From the IMG/VR virus record IMGVR_UViG_3300030104_002782, positions 1 through 64,000 of that record: a stretch of DNA of 64,000 nt; one strand, written 5' to 3'. Below, one piece after another: positions 1-6,707 of the stretch. Numbering within the stretch: the first letter of the stretch is position 1; each line of letters starts with the position of its first letter. The notes below the pieces were generated by a model, which did no database searches, was not told where the DNA came from, and saw nothing but the letters and a program-made list of their open reading frames with translations. The position numbers and the translations under genes are program-made. The stretch is from a virus.

Positions 1-58
1 AATATACGCACGAACCGAAGGTTCTTGCGTAGGAAAAATAAAGTCAAGACTTTATTTT

Positions 59-106
59 CGCATGTACGCATACATGCGTGTGTACGCACATGTGCATGTG
101 CGCGCG
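59..106. other. 48-bp alternating pyrimidine-purine tract (possible Z-DNA)
   Basis: Every base from 59 to 106 alternates pyrimidine and purine without a break, mixing CG, CA/TG and TA steps and ending in CGCGCG. Such tracts are the classical substrate for left-handed Z-DNA under negative supercoiling. Similar but shorter tracts lie near the right end (63385-63416 and 63444-63464). Whether it forms Z-DNA here is inference. Confidence 0.7.
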
Positions 107-108
107 AG

Positions 109-150
109 ATAAAAAAAAGCCCCACTAGTCCTCTAGAGGACTAGTGAGGC
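109..150 (-). terminator. Stem-loop plus oligo-T terminator of the left minus-strand genes
   Basis: Positions 123-146 are a perfect 24-nt palindrome centred on CTAG, extended by GCC/GGC pairs with one mismatch. Read on the minus strand it is followed by eight T (118-111). It sits about 20 bp after the stop codon of the gene at 169-339, as expected for an intrinsic terminator. Archaeal polymerases terminate on T tracts, so the hairpin may add to or be separate from termination. Confidence 0.75.
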
Positions 151-168
151 AAACTAGTTTGAATTAAT

Positions 169-339
169 TCAAACTTCAACAATTCTGGTAATCCCACCAT
201 CTCTGATGGTGGCTAAGATTTGCGATTCATTTGCTAAGGGAACCTTAGCACAGTAGAAGTGGTTTACCACTTCTATACTTCCATCTAGAAGTCTATGGAC
301 TTCTAATTCTGCTTCGCAGTAAGGGCATCTAATTGTCAT
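169..339 (-). CDS. 56-residue putative zinc-binding protein
   Basis: This small gene starts at an ATG with AGGAG eight bases upstream. The protein opens MTIRCPYCEAE and has one CxxC pair (Cys5, Cys8), with His and Cys near residues 28-31 (HFYC) that could complete a zinc site. The coding sequence holds several short hairpins, like its neighbours. It lies directly before the terminator at 109-150 and is the last gene of the left minus-strand set. Function unknown. Confidence 0.7.
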   Translation of the reverse strand: MTIRCPYCEAELEVHRLLDGSIEVVNHFYCAKVPLANESQILATIRDGGITRIVEV

Positions 340-361
340 TCTATCATCTCCTAAACTTCGT

Positions 362-937
362 TTATTTCCTCATAGGTTTTGCATTACTATAATCAGAATC
401 GTAGATTCTAATTACTCTCTTCGAGTATTCTTCATCAGATAAATCTGATGCTTCGATGTTAGAATCCCACTCGCCTTCTGTAAGAAGGCAAGAATCATCG
501 TCACCGATAGCATCGTAAGATGAATACAATTCACCAGCCAGAACCTTTAGGTTCTGTTCATCCCATTGGTTGAAATCCCATAGGATTTCCTCAAAGTCTA
601 CATTAGCAAGGTCAAAGACCTTGTCAAAGTATTCTCCCCAATCTTGGCCGAAGGCCAAGAAGAACCCTAATTCTAGACCTGTAAGGTCTATACCGAACCT
701 TTCAATCCATTCCTCCAAATCTTCGTAGAAGATTTGATACAATTTTACCGGCATCTCGAAGTCATAAATGACTTCGTTAATCTTGGCTATCATATAGCCA
801 ATCAATTCTTCTCTATCAGAGCCGAAGGCTCTGACTCTATTCAAGTCCATAGACTTGAATACCACTTGGTATTCTATATCCCAATCATCTAAAGATGATT
901 GCGATAATTTGTCATACAAATTATTTTCTATTTCCAT
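362..937 (-). CDS. 191-residue acidic protein of unknown function, coding sequence full of micro-hairpins
   Basis: Strongly acidic protein rich in Asp, Glu, Trp and Tyr, with no recognisable domain, signal peptide or membrane segment. The start has AGGAGA about seven bases upstream. The coding sequence carries at least 15 inverted repeats with 6-9 bp stems and 2-4 nt loops, for example TCTTGGCC-GAA-GGCCAAGA at 642-660 and AATCTTC-GTA-GAAGATT at 718-734. That is roughly one per 38 bp. Frequent acidic residues suggest a DNA-mimic or regulatory protein, but this is speculation. Confidence 0.75.
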   Translation of the reverse strand: MEIENNLYDKLSQSSLDDWDIEYQVVFKSMDLNRVRAFGSDREELIGYMIAKINEVIYDFEMPVKLYQIFYEDLEEWIERFGIDLTGLELGFFLAFGQDWGEYFDKVFDLANVDFEEILWDFNQWDEQNLKVLAGELYSSYDAIGDDDSCLLTEGEWDSNIEASDLSDEEYSKRVIRIYDSDYSNAKPMRK

Positions 938-969
938 TTCAATTCTCTCCTAAATCTCCGATTTACTTT

Positions 970-1908
970 TCATTGGTTGAAGAATACATTTTGCTTCGCA
1001 AAGTTTCGATGCCATTCAGTAGTTGCTTCGCAAATATCAACTAGACTGTAACTTAAAGAAATCTCGATTTCTTTACCGACATGGTCTTTCAAGGTAAAAC
1101 CTTGACTAAACTTGTAGACAGAGTCTACAAGAAATGCTCTGCATCCTTGGAAATCTTCGATTGTAGCCCAATCTTCGTCTTCATCGAAGATGTCTTCTAG
1201 ATATTTCCATGTTTCATAGAAACATGCTTCAGCATCACCGTCAAACTGTAAGCCGAAGGCTTGAAGGAAATCTGCTATTACTAAATTGTTCCAATTTAGA
1301 CCCAATCCTTCTAGGATTGAACGAAGGTCAAGAAGGAAAGCCGAAGGCTTTAGATAGCCGTAGAAATCTCCGATTTCGTAGTCATATTTTAGAAGGCTAG
1401 AGCCTTCTTTGATTCGGTAAGGAAGTATACCAACGGAGTTGGTATGTTCTTTGATTCTCTCGACTAAGTCGAGTAAATCTTCCGGAGGAAGACACATCTT
1501 CTTGACTAGGTCAAGAAGTCTTTGTTCTTCTTTCTTGGCTTCCAAGACTCTGTCTTGTCCTTCCAGAATATACTCAAAGATGCTGACGAAGTCAGAGTCA
1601 TCCAATTCTTCAAATCTGTCTTCGACAGCATTCAACCAAAAATCGGAGATTTTTGCGGAAATATCAACAATTTTTCTACCTTCTCCGAAGGTTATCCTCA
1701 AAGCCTTATGAAAGGCTTCGAGAGTTGGATAGAACAAATCAACATCTCCGATGTTGAATACCCTCTTTAGAGGGTAGTTGGGAATGATAAACTCGTTTAT
1801 CATCTCCTCTTTGCTCTTAGCCAAGAAGTCTAGGACTTCTGGGGTTGGGTCGGTTTCTGCCTCTCCTTGGAGAGGGGTTTTGCTATGGTTTATACTATCT
1901 TTTATCAT
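970..1908 (-). CDS. 312-residue protein of unknown function, hairpin-rich coding sequence
   Basis: Acidic, largely helical-looking protein without a recognised domain. The frame is open to 1926, but the ATG at 1908 (MIKDSINHS) is preferred because AAGGAGG lies seven to eight bases upstream of it, inside the longer reading. About 20 short inverted repeats with 6-8 bp stems run through the gene, such as AGAAGGCT-AG-AGCCTTCT near 1393. It shares this oddity and its acidic character with the gene at 362-937, and the two may form one transcription unit. Confidence 0.75.
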   Translation of the reverse strand: MIKDSINHSKTPLQGEAETDPTPEVLDFLAKSKEEMINEFIIPNYPLKRVFNIGDVDLFYPTLEAFHKALRITFGEGRKIVDISAKISDFWLNAVEDRFEELDDSDFVSIFEYILEGQDRVLEAKKEEQRLLDLVKKMCLPPEDLLDLVERIKEHTNSVGILPYRIKEGSSLLKYDYEIGDFYGYLKPSAFLLDLRSILEGLGLNWNNLVIADFLQAFGLQFDGDAEACFYETWKYLEDIFDEDEDWATIEDFQGCRAFLVDSVYKFSQGFTLKDHVGKEIEISLSYSLVDICEATTEWHRNFAKQNVFFNQ

Positions 1909-1988
1909 TAGTTTAACCTCCTTCACTTCGTTCAGGAGTTAAACAATGTAAAAGGTAGTAAACCTAGTATAAATCTACGATTTATACT
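1909..1988 (-). promoter_or_regulatory. Promoter and structured leader of the 312-residue gene
   Basis: On the minus strand a TATA-like TATAAATC lies inside a hairpin (10-bp arms at 1966-1975 and 1979-1988, loop TAC/GTA). A start about 26 bp downstream would give a leader of about 38 nt. In that leader AACTCCT can pair with AGGAGGTT, which contains the Shine-Dalgarno sequence. Both TATA box and ribosome site could therefore be masked by structure. Regulation is inference. Confidence 0.45.
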
Positions 1989-2628
1989 GCCGGAACCAAA
2001 TTATGCAATATGGTATACTGATACCATATTGCTTAATTCGCAAAAGATATTTTTTTGCCGAAAACCGATTGACTCGCAGCGTACACATGGCTCTCTTTCA
2101 AAGAGAGGTGGCCTTAATTCTTCCTCAAAACTTCTCCCTTACAGGGAGAAACTTTAGCAAAAACCAAACATCTTGCGAGGATGTGAAATCTAATCTGCGA
2201 TTAGATTTTGCTAAAAGAAGAGATAGGATTCCCTAATTCCTATCTCTACTTTAACGCGAGAAGTTGGTTTTCCATTTAAGTGTAACTAGTTACACTTACT
2301 TTGAATGGTCGGCAAATCTTCCTTAATACGGTAATTTATCGGCTTTTAGTGCTGTTTTATGTTGTCTTTAGACAACATACTTTCGGACTATGTCAAGATA
2401 ACTTTTGTATTAGTTTTCTTTCCGGATTTTGGCTCTAGAGCCAACTATCACAAAGAGAACATTATTTTCCTAGGAAAATAATTCTGATGGAGAAAAGCCG
2501 ATTTATTGTGCGAACTAATCTCAAACGAGTTTGAGATTAGTTTCATATAATAAATAGCAAAAATTGTTAGAGAAAGTTGGCCCTTTATTAACAAAACGGA
2601 AAGGACTAGTCCTTTCCGGTCTAACTAA
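1989..2628. repeat. Non-coding block of perfect and near-perfect inverted repeats
   Basis: I see no convincing gene here; the plus-strand frame at 2003-2236 has no ribosome site and looks accidental. The block holds inverted repeats at 2005-2032 (12-bp stem, loop ACTG), near 2130 (TTCTCCCT-TAC-AGGGAGAA), near 2187-2209 (10-bp stem), near 2278-2297 (perfect palindrome centred on ACTAGT) and 2429-2444 (perfect). Others lie at 2461-2482 (perfect, 22 bp), about 2518-2543 (12-bp stem, loop GA) and 2597-2618 (perfect, 22 bp). Confidence 0.7.
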
Positions 2629-2675
2629 TAAAAAAAAAAAAGGGCCACTGACCCCCTTTAGGGGGTCAGTGGCCC
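2629..2675 (-). terminator. Strong intrinsic terminator (15-bp stem plus T12)
   Basis: Arms at 2642-2656 and 2661-2675 pair perfectly over 15 bp around the loop TTTA (2657-2660). On the minus strand the stem is followed by 12 T (2641-2630). It sits 22 bp after the stop of the small gene at 2698-2826 and presumably ends its transcript. Confidence 0.8.
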
Positions 2676-2697
2676 AAAAGATTTGATTCCGAAGGAA

Positions 2698-2826
2698 TCA
2701 ATATCCTTGTGCTTTAGCACAAGGAGGGCAGAGTCTTTCTGGGACTCCATCGTCTCCGAAGGAGACGACTACATCTTGGTTGTTCGTTGTTTTTTGGCAA
2801 TTCCATTGACAGCATTTTTCTGACAT
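2698..2826 (-). CDS. 42-residue cysteine-rich protein, putative zinc finger
   Basis: Tiny gene, too short for most gene callers, with the sequence start MSEKCCQWNCQK and a C-terminal LCPPCAKAQ. The CC-x3-NC and CPPC groups could bind one zinc ion. It ends just before a strong terminator, which supports it being a real transcript. Two hairpins (CGTCTCC-GAA-GGAGACG near 2751-2767 and the CTTGTGC/GCACAAG pair near 2705-2724) lie in the coding sequence. No clear ribosome site is visible, so it may be leaderless. Confidence 0.55.
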   Translation of the reverse strand: MSEKCCQWNCQKTTNNQDVVVSFGDDGVPERLCPPCAKAQGY

Positions 2827-3298
2827 CAAAGGGTACTACGATGGTCTAATACTTAGAGTTTTGGTGTTTATGCTTCGTTGTTCCGTAGGAACAATGAAGC
2901 AAGGGGTTTTAGGGCCCCCTAAATCTCCGGATTTCCAGAACCGGACACCCTTATATCTTCGATATAAGGGTGATTTTCGGCAAACCAAAATAATTCTGTT
3001 ACCCTATCTTCGATAGGGTAACAGGTAAAGGCTGGGATTTTCGATTTTTAGGGCCCCCTAAATCTTCTTCTCCTTTAGGAGGAGAAGAAGATTCTCAAGT
3101 CTATACCCCTATCTTCGATAGGGGTATAGGTTGAAAATCGGCAACTTTTTTTTTGAACCCCGTAGGGGTTCAATGAGGAGATTTAGGGCAACCTAAAACT
3201 TCAAATCGCAAAAATAATTCTGAGAGTAAACTCTCAGAATTATTTCAAGCGTAACTAACTAGAGGTAATTATACCATCTCCGATGGTATAATTACCGT
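2827..3298. repeat. Non-coding block of long-stem micro-loop hairpins
   Basis: No gene is seen. Inverted repeats follow one another: 2946-2972 (12-bp stem, loop TTC), 2996-3024 (13 bp, TTC), 3061-3093 (13 bp), 3101-3129 (13 bp, TTC), 3153-3173 (9 bp, GTA), 3212-3245 (16 bp, loop AA) and 3264-3296 (15 bp, TCC). Two copies of TTTAGGG-CC-CCCTAAA (2908-2923, 3047-3062) and a related TTTAGG-GCAA-CCTAAA (3182-3197) are interspersed. Arms differ between hairpins, so this is not a simple repeated sequence. Confidence 0.8.
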
Positions 3299-3341
3299 AA
3301 AAAATCCTACAAAAATCCGAGAGTCGGTGAGCCGACTCTCG
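3299..3341 (-). terminator. Putative terminator of the terminase operon
   Basis: A 10-bp stem (3318-3327 with 3332-3341, loop TGAG) lies 34 bp after the terminase stop codon. On the minus strand it is followed by two T-rich stretches. Position and structure fit the end of the 6281-to-3375 transcript. Confidence 0.6.
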
Positions 3342-3374
3342 CCCAGCACCACGAGCAATTTTTTAATTTTTTTT

Positions 3375-4877
3375 TCAGAAAAAAGTGACATACTTGCCAC
3401 TACTCTTTCTAGTGGGCCTACCACCTTTCTGACTAGGCTTACCCCATTTATTCATATCTACAGATGAACCCATCATGGGGATGTCTCCGGTTACATTCTT
3501 AAATTGGTCTACTGCATGAGCAAGGGCCATGACTATATCATTGTGCTTACCTTTGTCTACTATGTCGCCATTTTTCCAAGCATGAGATTCTAATTCTAGC
3601 AAAAGTACACTGACTATCTTGCGAGTCTCATCATCTCCGTAAGGGAAAATAATTCTACCCTGCTCAAACCATGTCCTTAGTCTTGTCATTAGACCTTGCT
3701 TCAAAGTCTTATTGCTAACTTTGCTTTGCTTTACATTAACAGTAAGTCCCTTCTGTTTAAGTAGACTTTCGTAGAGATGTTGAAATCCAGCAGACTCGAA
3801 TGCAAACAAAGGTTTGCTGTATTTATCATTCCATACTGCTATCTCATCTATCTGTTTAGCAGGGGGGAAATCGTTTTTTCGCCAGATGTTTACTAATCGC
3901 AAATTACCATCTTCGTCTTTTCGCATACAGACCATAACAGAGTAGTCTTGTCCTATACCGTGACTTGGGTCAAAACCTATGACATAGTCATTGTCATGTA
4001 CTTTTTTATTTTCAAGTATACTGTGCATATCTAGATTCTTGCGAGTAAGTGTAGTGGGGAATACAGCAGAGTCATCATCTACTACTTTACAGAGATATTC
4101 TTGCGTAAATGCTAATTCGCCTATTGCATCTCTCTGCTCTAACAGAAACTCAATAGGTCTTTCTTCGGGCCATAGACATGTAGGTTCTACATTATCTGGG
4201 TCGCTGCGCCACTCATCATAATTTAAGATTGAACCTTTCACCCAAGTCTGCCACTTCTTATTACTTAGCATCTCGGTATGATACAAATCATTCATTGACA
4301 TAGGAGTGCCTACACAATATATCGAAGTACCGGGGGATAGCATAGGTGTTAGTTTTTTGCGAAACCATTGTTGAACATAATCATATGACATATCGTTCTG
4401 GTCATCTAGTACATCGTCTAATATAATAGCAGCCGGATGTTCTCCACGAATACCGCTACCTACAGATGTTGCTTTTATCCATGAGCCATTTGTTAGATGC
4501 AATTCTAACTTGTTGCCTTTCTTTGGGTCAAGCATACGAGATAACTCTGGATGAGTTTTCAAATCTTGACGAATCTCTTCAAGACGATTAGCAGCCAAAT
4601 CTTTGTTGCTTGAAAATAACCACATCTTTAGAGGCTTACCACGCCATCTTTCAAAAAGTAACATATGCAAGGCTTTAATTCTAAGAGTAGTAGATTTACT
4701 ATGGTCTCTTGGTGCTATGATGCAGACTCTATGAACCTGTGCGTCACCTCTTTCACCATATAAGTCTAGCCATTCACCTATATGCTTGCCCCAATTATAA
4801 CCTAGCCATTCATAGAAATGTCTGACATCATACTTAGACCTCTCAAGATGGAGGGCGGTCATAATTCTTGACGACAT
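3375..4877 (-). CDS. terL: Terminase large subunit
   Basis: ATP-driven motor and nuclease that packages viral DNA into the prohead. The N-terminal ATPase has the phage-type Walker A APRDHSKST (residues 55-63) and Walker B IILDDVLDD (151-159). The C-terminal RNase H-like nuclease carries GFDPSHGIGQD near residue 300 and a late Asp in NDIVMALAHAVD. The length of 500 residues is normal. Its ATG overlaps the stop of the upstream 70-residue gene (TAATG). Unusually it is transcribed away from the portal and head genes. Confidence 0.95.
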   Translation of the reverse strand: MSSRIMTALHLERSKYDVRHFYEWLGYNWGKHIGEWLDLYGERGDAQVHRVCIIAPRDHSKSTTLRIKALHMLLFERWRGKPLKMWLFSSNKDLAANRLEEIRQDLKTHPELSRMLDPKKGNKLELHLTNGSWIKATSVGSGIRGEHPAAIILDDVLDDQNDMSYDYVQQWFRKKLTPMLSPGTSIYCVGTPMSMNDLYHTEMLSNKKWQTWVKGSILNYDEWRSDPDNVEPTCLWPEERPIEFLLEQRDAIGELAFTQEYLCKVVDDDSAVFPTTLTRKNLDMHSILENKKVHDNDYVIGFDPSHGIGQDYSVMVCMRKDEDGNLRLVNIWRKNDFPPAKQIDEIAVWNDKYSKPLFAFESAGFQHLYESLLKQKGLTVNVKQSKVSNKTLKQGLMTRLRTWFEQGRIIFPYGDDETRKIVSVLLLELESHAWKNGDIVDKGKHNDIVMALAHAVDQFKNVTGDIPMMGSSVDMNKWGKPSQKGGRPTRKSSGKYVTFF

Positions 4878-5089
4878 TATTCCTCCTCCGTATTAAAGAA
4901 AAGTGGGAGACCTACCCACTCCGCTATACCAAGAGCAAGTTGCTCTGCTTCTGACCTATCTATTACAATACCTACAATATACTCTTCACTAAAGATATTA
5001 AGAGCAATCAAGTTATCCGTCAATTCTGTTAATTGAGCGTCTTTTTCTTTAGAAGTCCAAATCTTCGCCATCTTCTTCATCTTCTCCAT
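4877..5089 (-). CDS. Small acidic protein between phosphoesterase and terminase
   Basis: A 70-residue protein with no recognised domain. The frame overlaps the end of the phosphoesterase gene by 41 bp from the first ATG; internal ATGs at 5080 and 5071 (MAKIWTSKEK) are equally possible, so the start is uncertain. Its stop overlaps the terminase start by one base. A small protein just before terL could be a small terminase subunit, but nothing in the sequence shows a DNA-binding fold. Confidence 0.6.
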   Translation of the reverse strand: MEKMKKMAKIWTSKEKDAQLTELTDNLIALNIFSEEYIVGIVIDRSEAEQLALGIAEWVGLPLFFNTEEE

Positions 5090-6281
5090 TGAGTGCTTTC
5101 AGTGTCCTAAGACCATGCCTCAAATCAGAGAATGCTTGAATCTCTCTTGTGTGAGGGGAGAGGATAACAACAGGGCAAGTTGGTCTTTCACGAGGGAAAC
5201 CGCACATCTCACCGAAGGTATCTACAATCTTATATGCGCCCGGTCTAACAGCCCAACGCTCAAGACTATGTTTAGTAAAGGGTGAAACAAGAGGCGTATG
5301 GTGATGTCCTACTACTCCTATATCGAAGTCTGCTTCGCCATCATCCCACATCTTCTTGACAACACGACTTGGGTCTATCTGCGAATTACCTCTGCGCTTG
5401 TGTCTTACAGATATATGGTATGGCTGGTCGCCAATCCATAATCTGATGTTTAATTCGTGAGCATGGTAAAGTACCGACCTTTCTTCTGCAAGTCTCTTTA
5501 GAGGGTCATAGTCTGTCATGCTAGCAGTCCATAAATCGTGATTACCTGCAACAATAGCCATAAGGGATGTTGGAGTCATGTCTAAGTAATGCTCACATAG
5601 TTTCCATTGAACAGAAGGGGGAATAGGTGCTTTCATAGCAGGTCTTGGTTTGTCTACAATGAAGTTATCAATGTAGTCACCTGCATGTATAATAAAACAA
5701 TTCTCTGTTCTTTCAACCATCTCCGTATCTAGACGAAGTCTTTCGTGGTCGCAGAAAGGATTACCTATATGCTGGTCGCTTGCGAATGCTATTGCGATAT
5801 ATTTACCTTTATCAGCATTTACTCTAATATCAGCCCATCTATTATGCTCAACATTCTGAATAGCAACTTTAGACTTTTCTTCTATTGCAGCCCATAAGTC
5901 GTCACCGCTACCAGCCGCTTTCTTTAGATGCTCTATTACAAAGTGTGGTTTTTCGGTTCTAGTAATAGCCCCATTCTCATATGCTTGTCTAACACGGTTT
6001 CGCCACGCTTCTACACTTATACCATTGTCTCTGCGGTATAACATACGGGCAAGAGACATGACAGAGCCATCCCAGACCTTCGGAATAGCACTATTGTACC
6101 TCTCTTCTACATCTGGAAACAATTTAGGGTTATTTTCTTTCATTTTAGCAATAAATTGCGCCCAACCGCTATAAGAATGGTCTGGGTACTCATTTGCTAG
6201 CCATCTAGCATAGTGTGTAACTACACCATTGTATTTATCTAAGTTTTCTACGACAATCGCCTTGCGTTCCTCGGTTCGCAT
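5049..6281 (-). CDS. Calcineurin-like metallophosphoesterase
   Basis: Contains the metal-binding motifs of the family in order: FASDQHIG, HAGDYIDN, VAGNHDLW, RHKRRGN and GVVGHHHTP. These coordinate two metal ions for phosphodiester or phosphomonoester cleavage. About 150 residues precede the catalytic domain and may bind DNA or protein. A GTG start at 6296 is possible, but the ATG at 6281 is preferred because a TATA-like box sits 26 bp upstream. It heads the operon that ends with terL, so a role in DNA processing is plausible but unproven. Confidence 0.8.
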   Translation of the reverse strand: MRTEERKAIVVENLDKYNGVVTHYARWLANEYPDHSYSGWAQFIAKMKENNPKLFPDVEERYNSAIPKVWDGSVMSLARMLYRRDNGISVEAWRNRVRQAYENGAITRTEKPHFVIEHLKKAAGSGDDLWAAIEEKSKVAIQNVEHNRWADIRVNADKGKYIAIAFASDQHIGNPFCDHERLRLDTEMVERTENCFIIHAGDYIDNFIVDKPRPAMKAPIPPSVQWKLCEHYLDMTPTSLMAIVAGNHDLWTASMTDYDPLKRLAEERSVLYHAHELNIRLWIGDQPYHISVRHKRRGNSQIDPSRVVKKMWDDGEADFDIGVVGHHHTPLVSPFTKHSLERWAVRPGAYKIVDTFGEMCGFPRERPTCPVVILSPHTREIQAFSDLRHGLRTLKALNGEDEEDGEDLDF

Positions 6282-6302
6282 ACCAATACTACACACTTTT
6301 TA

Positions 6303-6311
6303 CTTATTAAA
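6303..6311 (-). promoter_or_regulatory. TATA box of the phosphoesterase-terminase operon
   Basis: TTTAATAAG on the minus strand is centred 26 bp before the ATG at 6281, the spacing of an archaeal leaderless promoter. No Shine-Dalgarno sequence is present. Confidence 0.5.
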
Positions 6312-6677
6312 CCCTTCTCTAACTAATTATTTCTATTGTATTGAAAGATTTCAGAAAGAAATAACCGTTATACTGCGCCTCTGACCCATTTATTCTTTTT
6401 TTTTTCCATAGATTTAGAAATTATTGCCGCTTTTAGACCATTATTAGTATTATTATAATTAAATCTAAAGAAATAAGAAAGAATTAAGGCTTTTTTAGAG
6501 CAGTATTTCGTTTATTTCTTTCTGATTTCTTTCTCAGCCTAGAAATAAATAAAAATACGGCAACCCACCAAAGTATCTCAAGAAGAAGTAAAAAACCAGC
6601 ATATTTGGCTAAAACTTCTAACATAATAAGAAATAAGCGTGAATGTTACATAAAAATGCTTATGGTTTACCCATTCA
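6312..6677. other. AT-rich divergent intergenic region, possible origin
   Basis: About 370 bp without a gene separates the leftward terminase operon from the rightward structural module. It is AT-rich with A/T runs and short words such as CAGAAAGAAATAA. The segment near 6498-6537 (GCAGTATTTCG then TTTATTTCTTTCTG) resembles 50103-50141 in the other large AT-rich gap. This could be shared control DNA or a replication origin; the sequence alone does not decide. Confidence 0.4.
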
Positions 6678-6679
6678 TT

Positions 6680-6690
6680 GATAAATCATA
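6680..6690 (+). promoter_or_regulatory. TATA box of the structural module
   Basis: The AT-rich GATAAATCATA lies about 23-26 bp before the ATG at 6708. With no ribosome site in front of that ATG, a leaderless transcript is likely. Confidence 0.45.
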
Positions 6691-6707
6691 TAGTATGTAA
6701 ACCCTTC

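Noticed and set aside
1209-1770. Plus-strand open frames of 63-90 codons
   Set aside because: They lie opposite the 312-residue gene; mirror-image hairpins keep both strands open, and no ribosome site or promoter supports them.
2003-2236. 77-codon plus-strand frame in the left non-coding block
   Set aside because: It consists of hairpin arms, has no ribosome site or TATA box at the right distance, and no neighbours on that strand.
2827-3298. CRISPR-like array
   Set aside because: Units are palindromic but have different sequences and no constant repeat with regular spacers, and no cas genes occur other than a lone Cas4-like nuclease common in archaeal viruses.
6678-6707. TTG start for the portal gene
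   Set aside because: This stretch overlaps the TATA-like box; ATG 6708 is at the expected leaderless distance.
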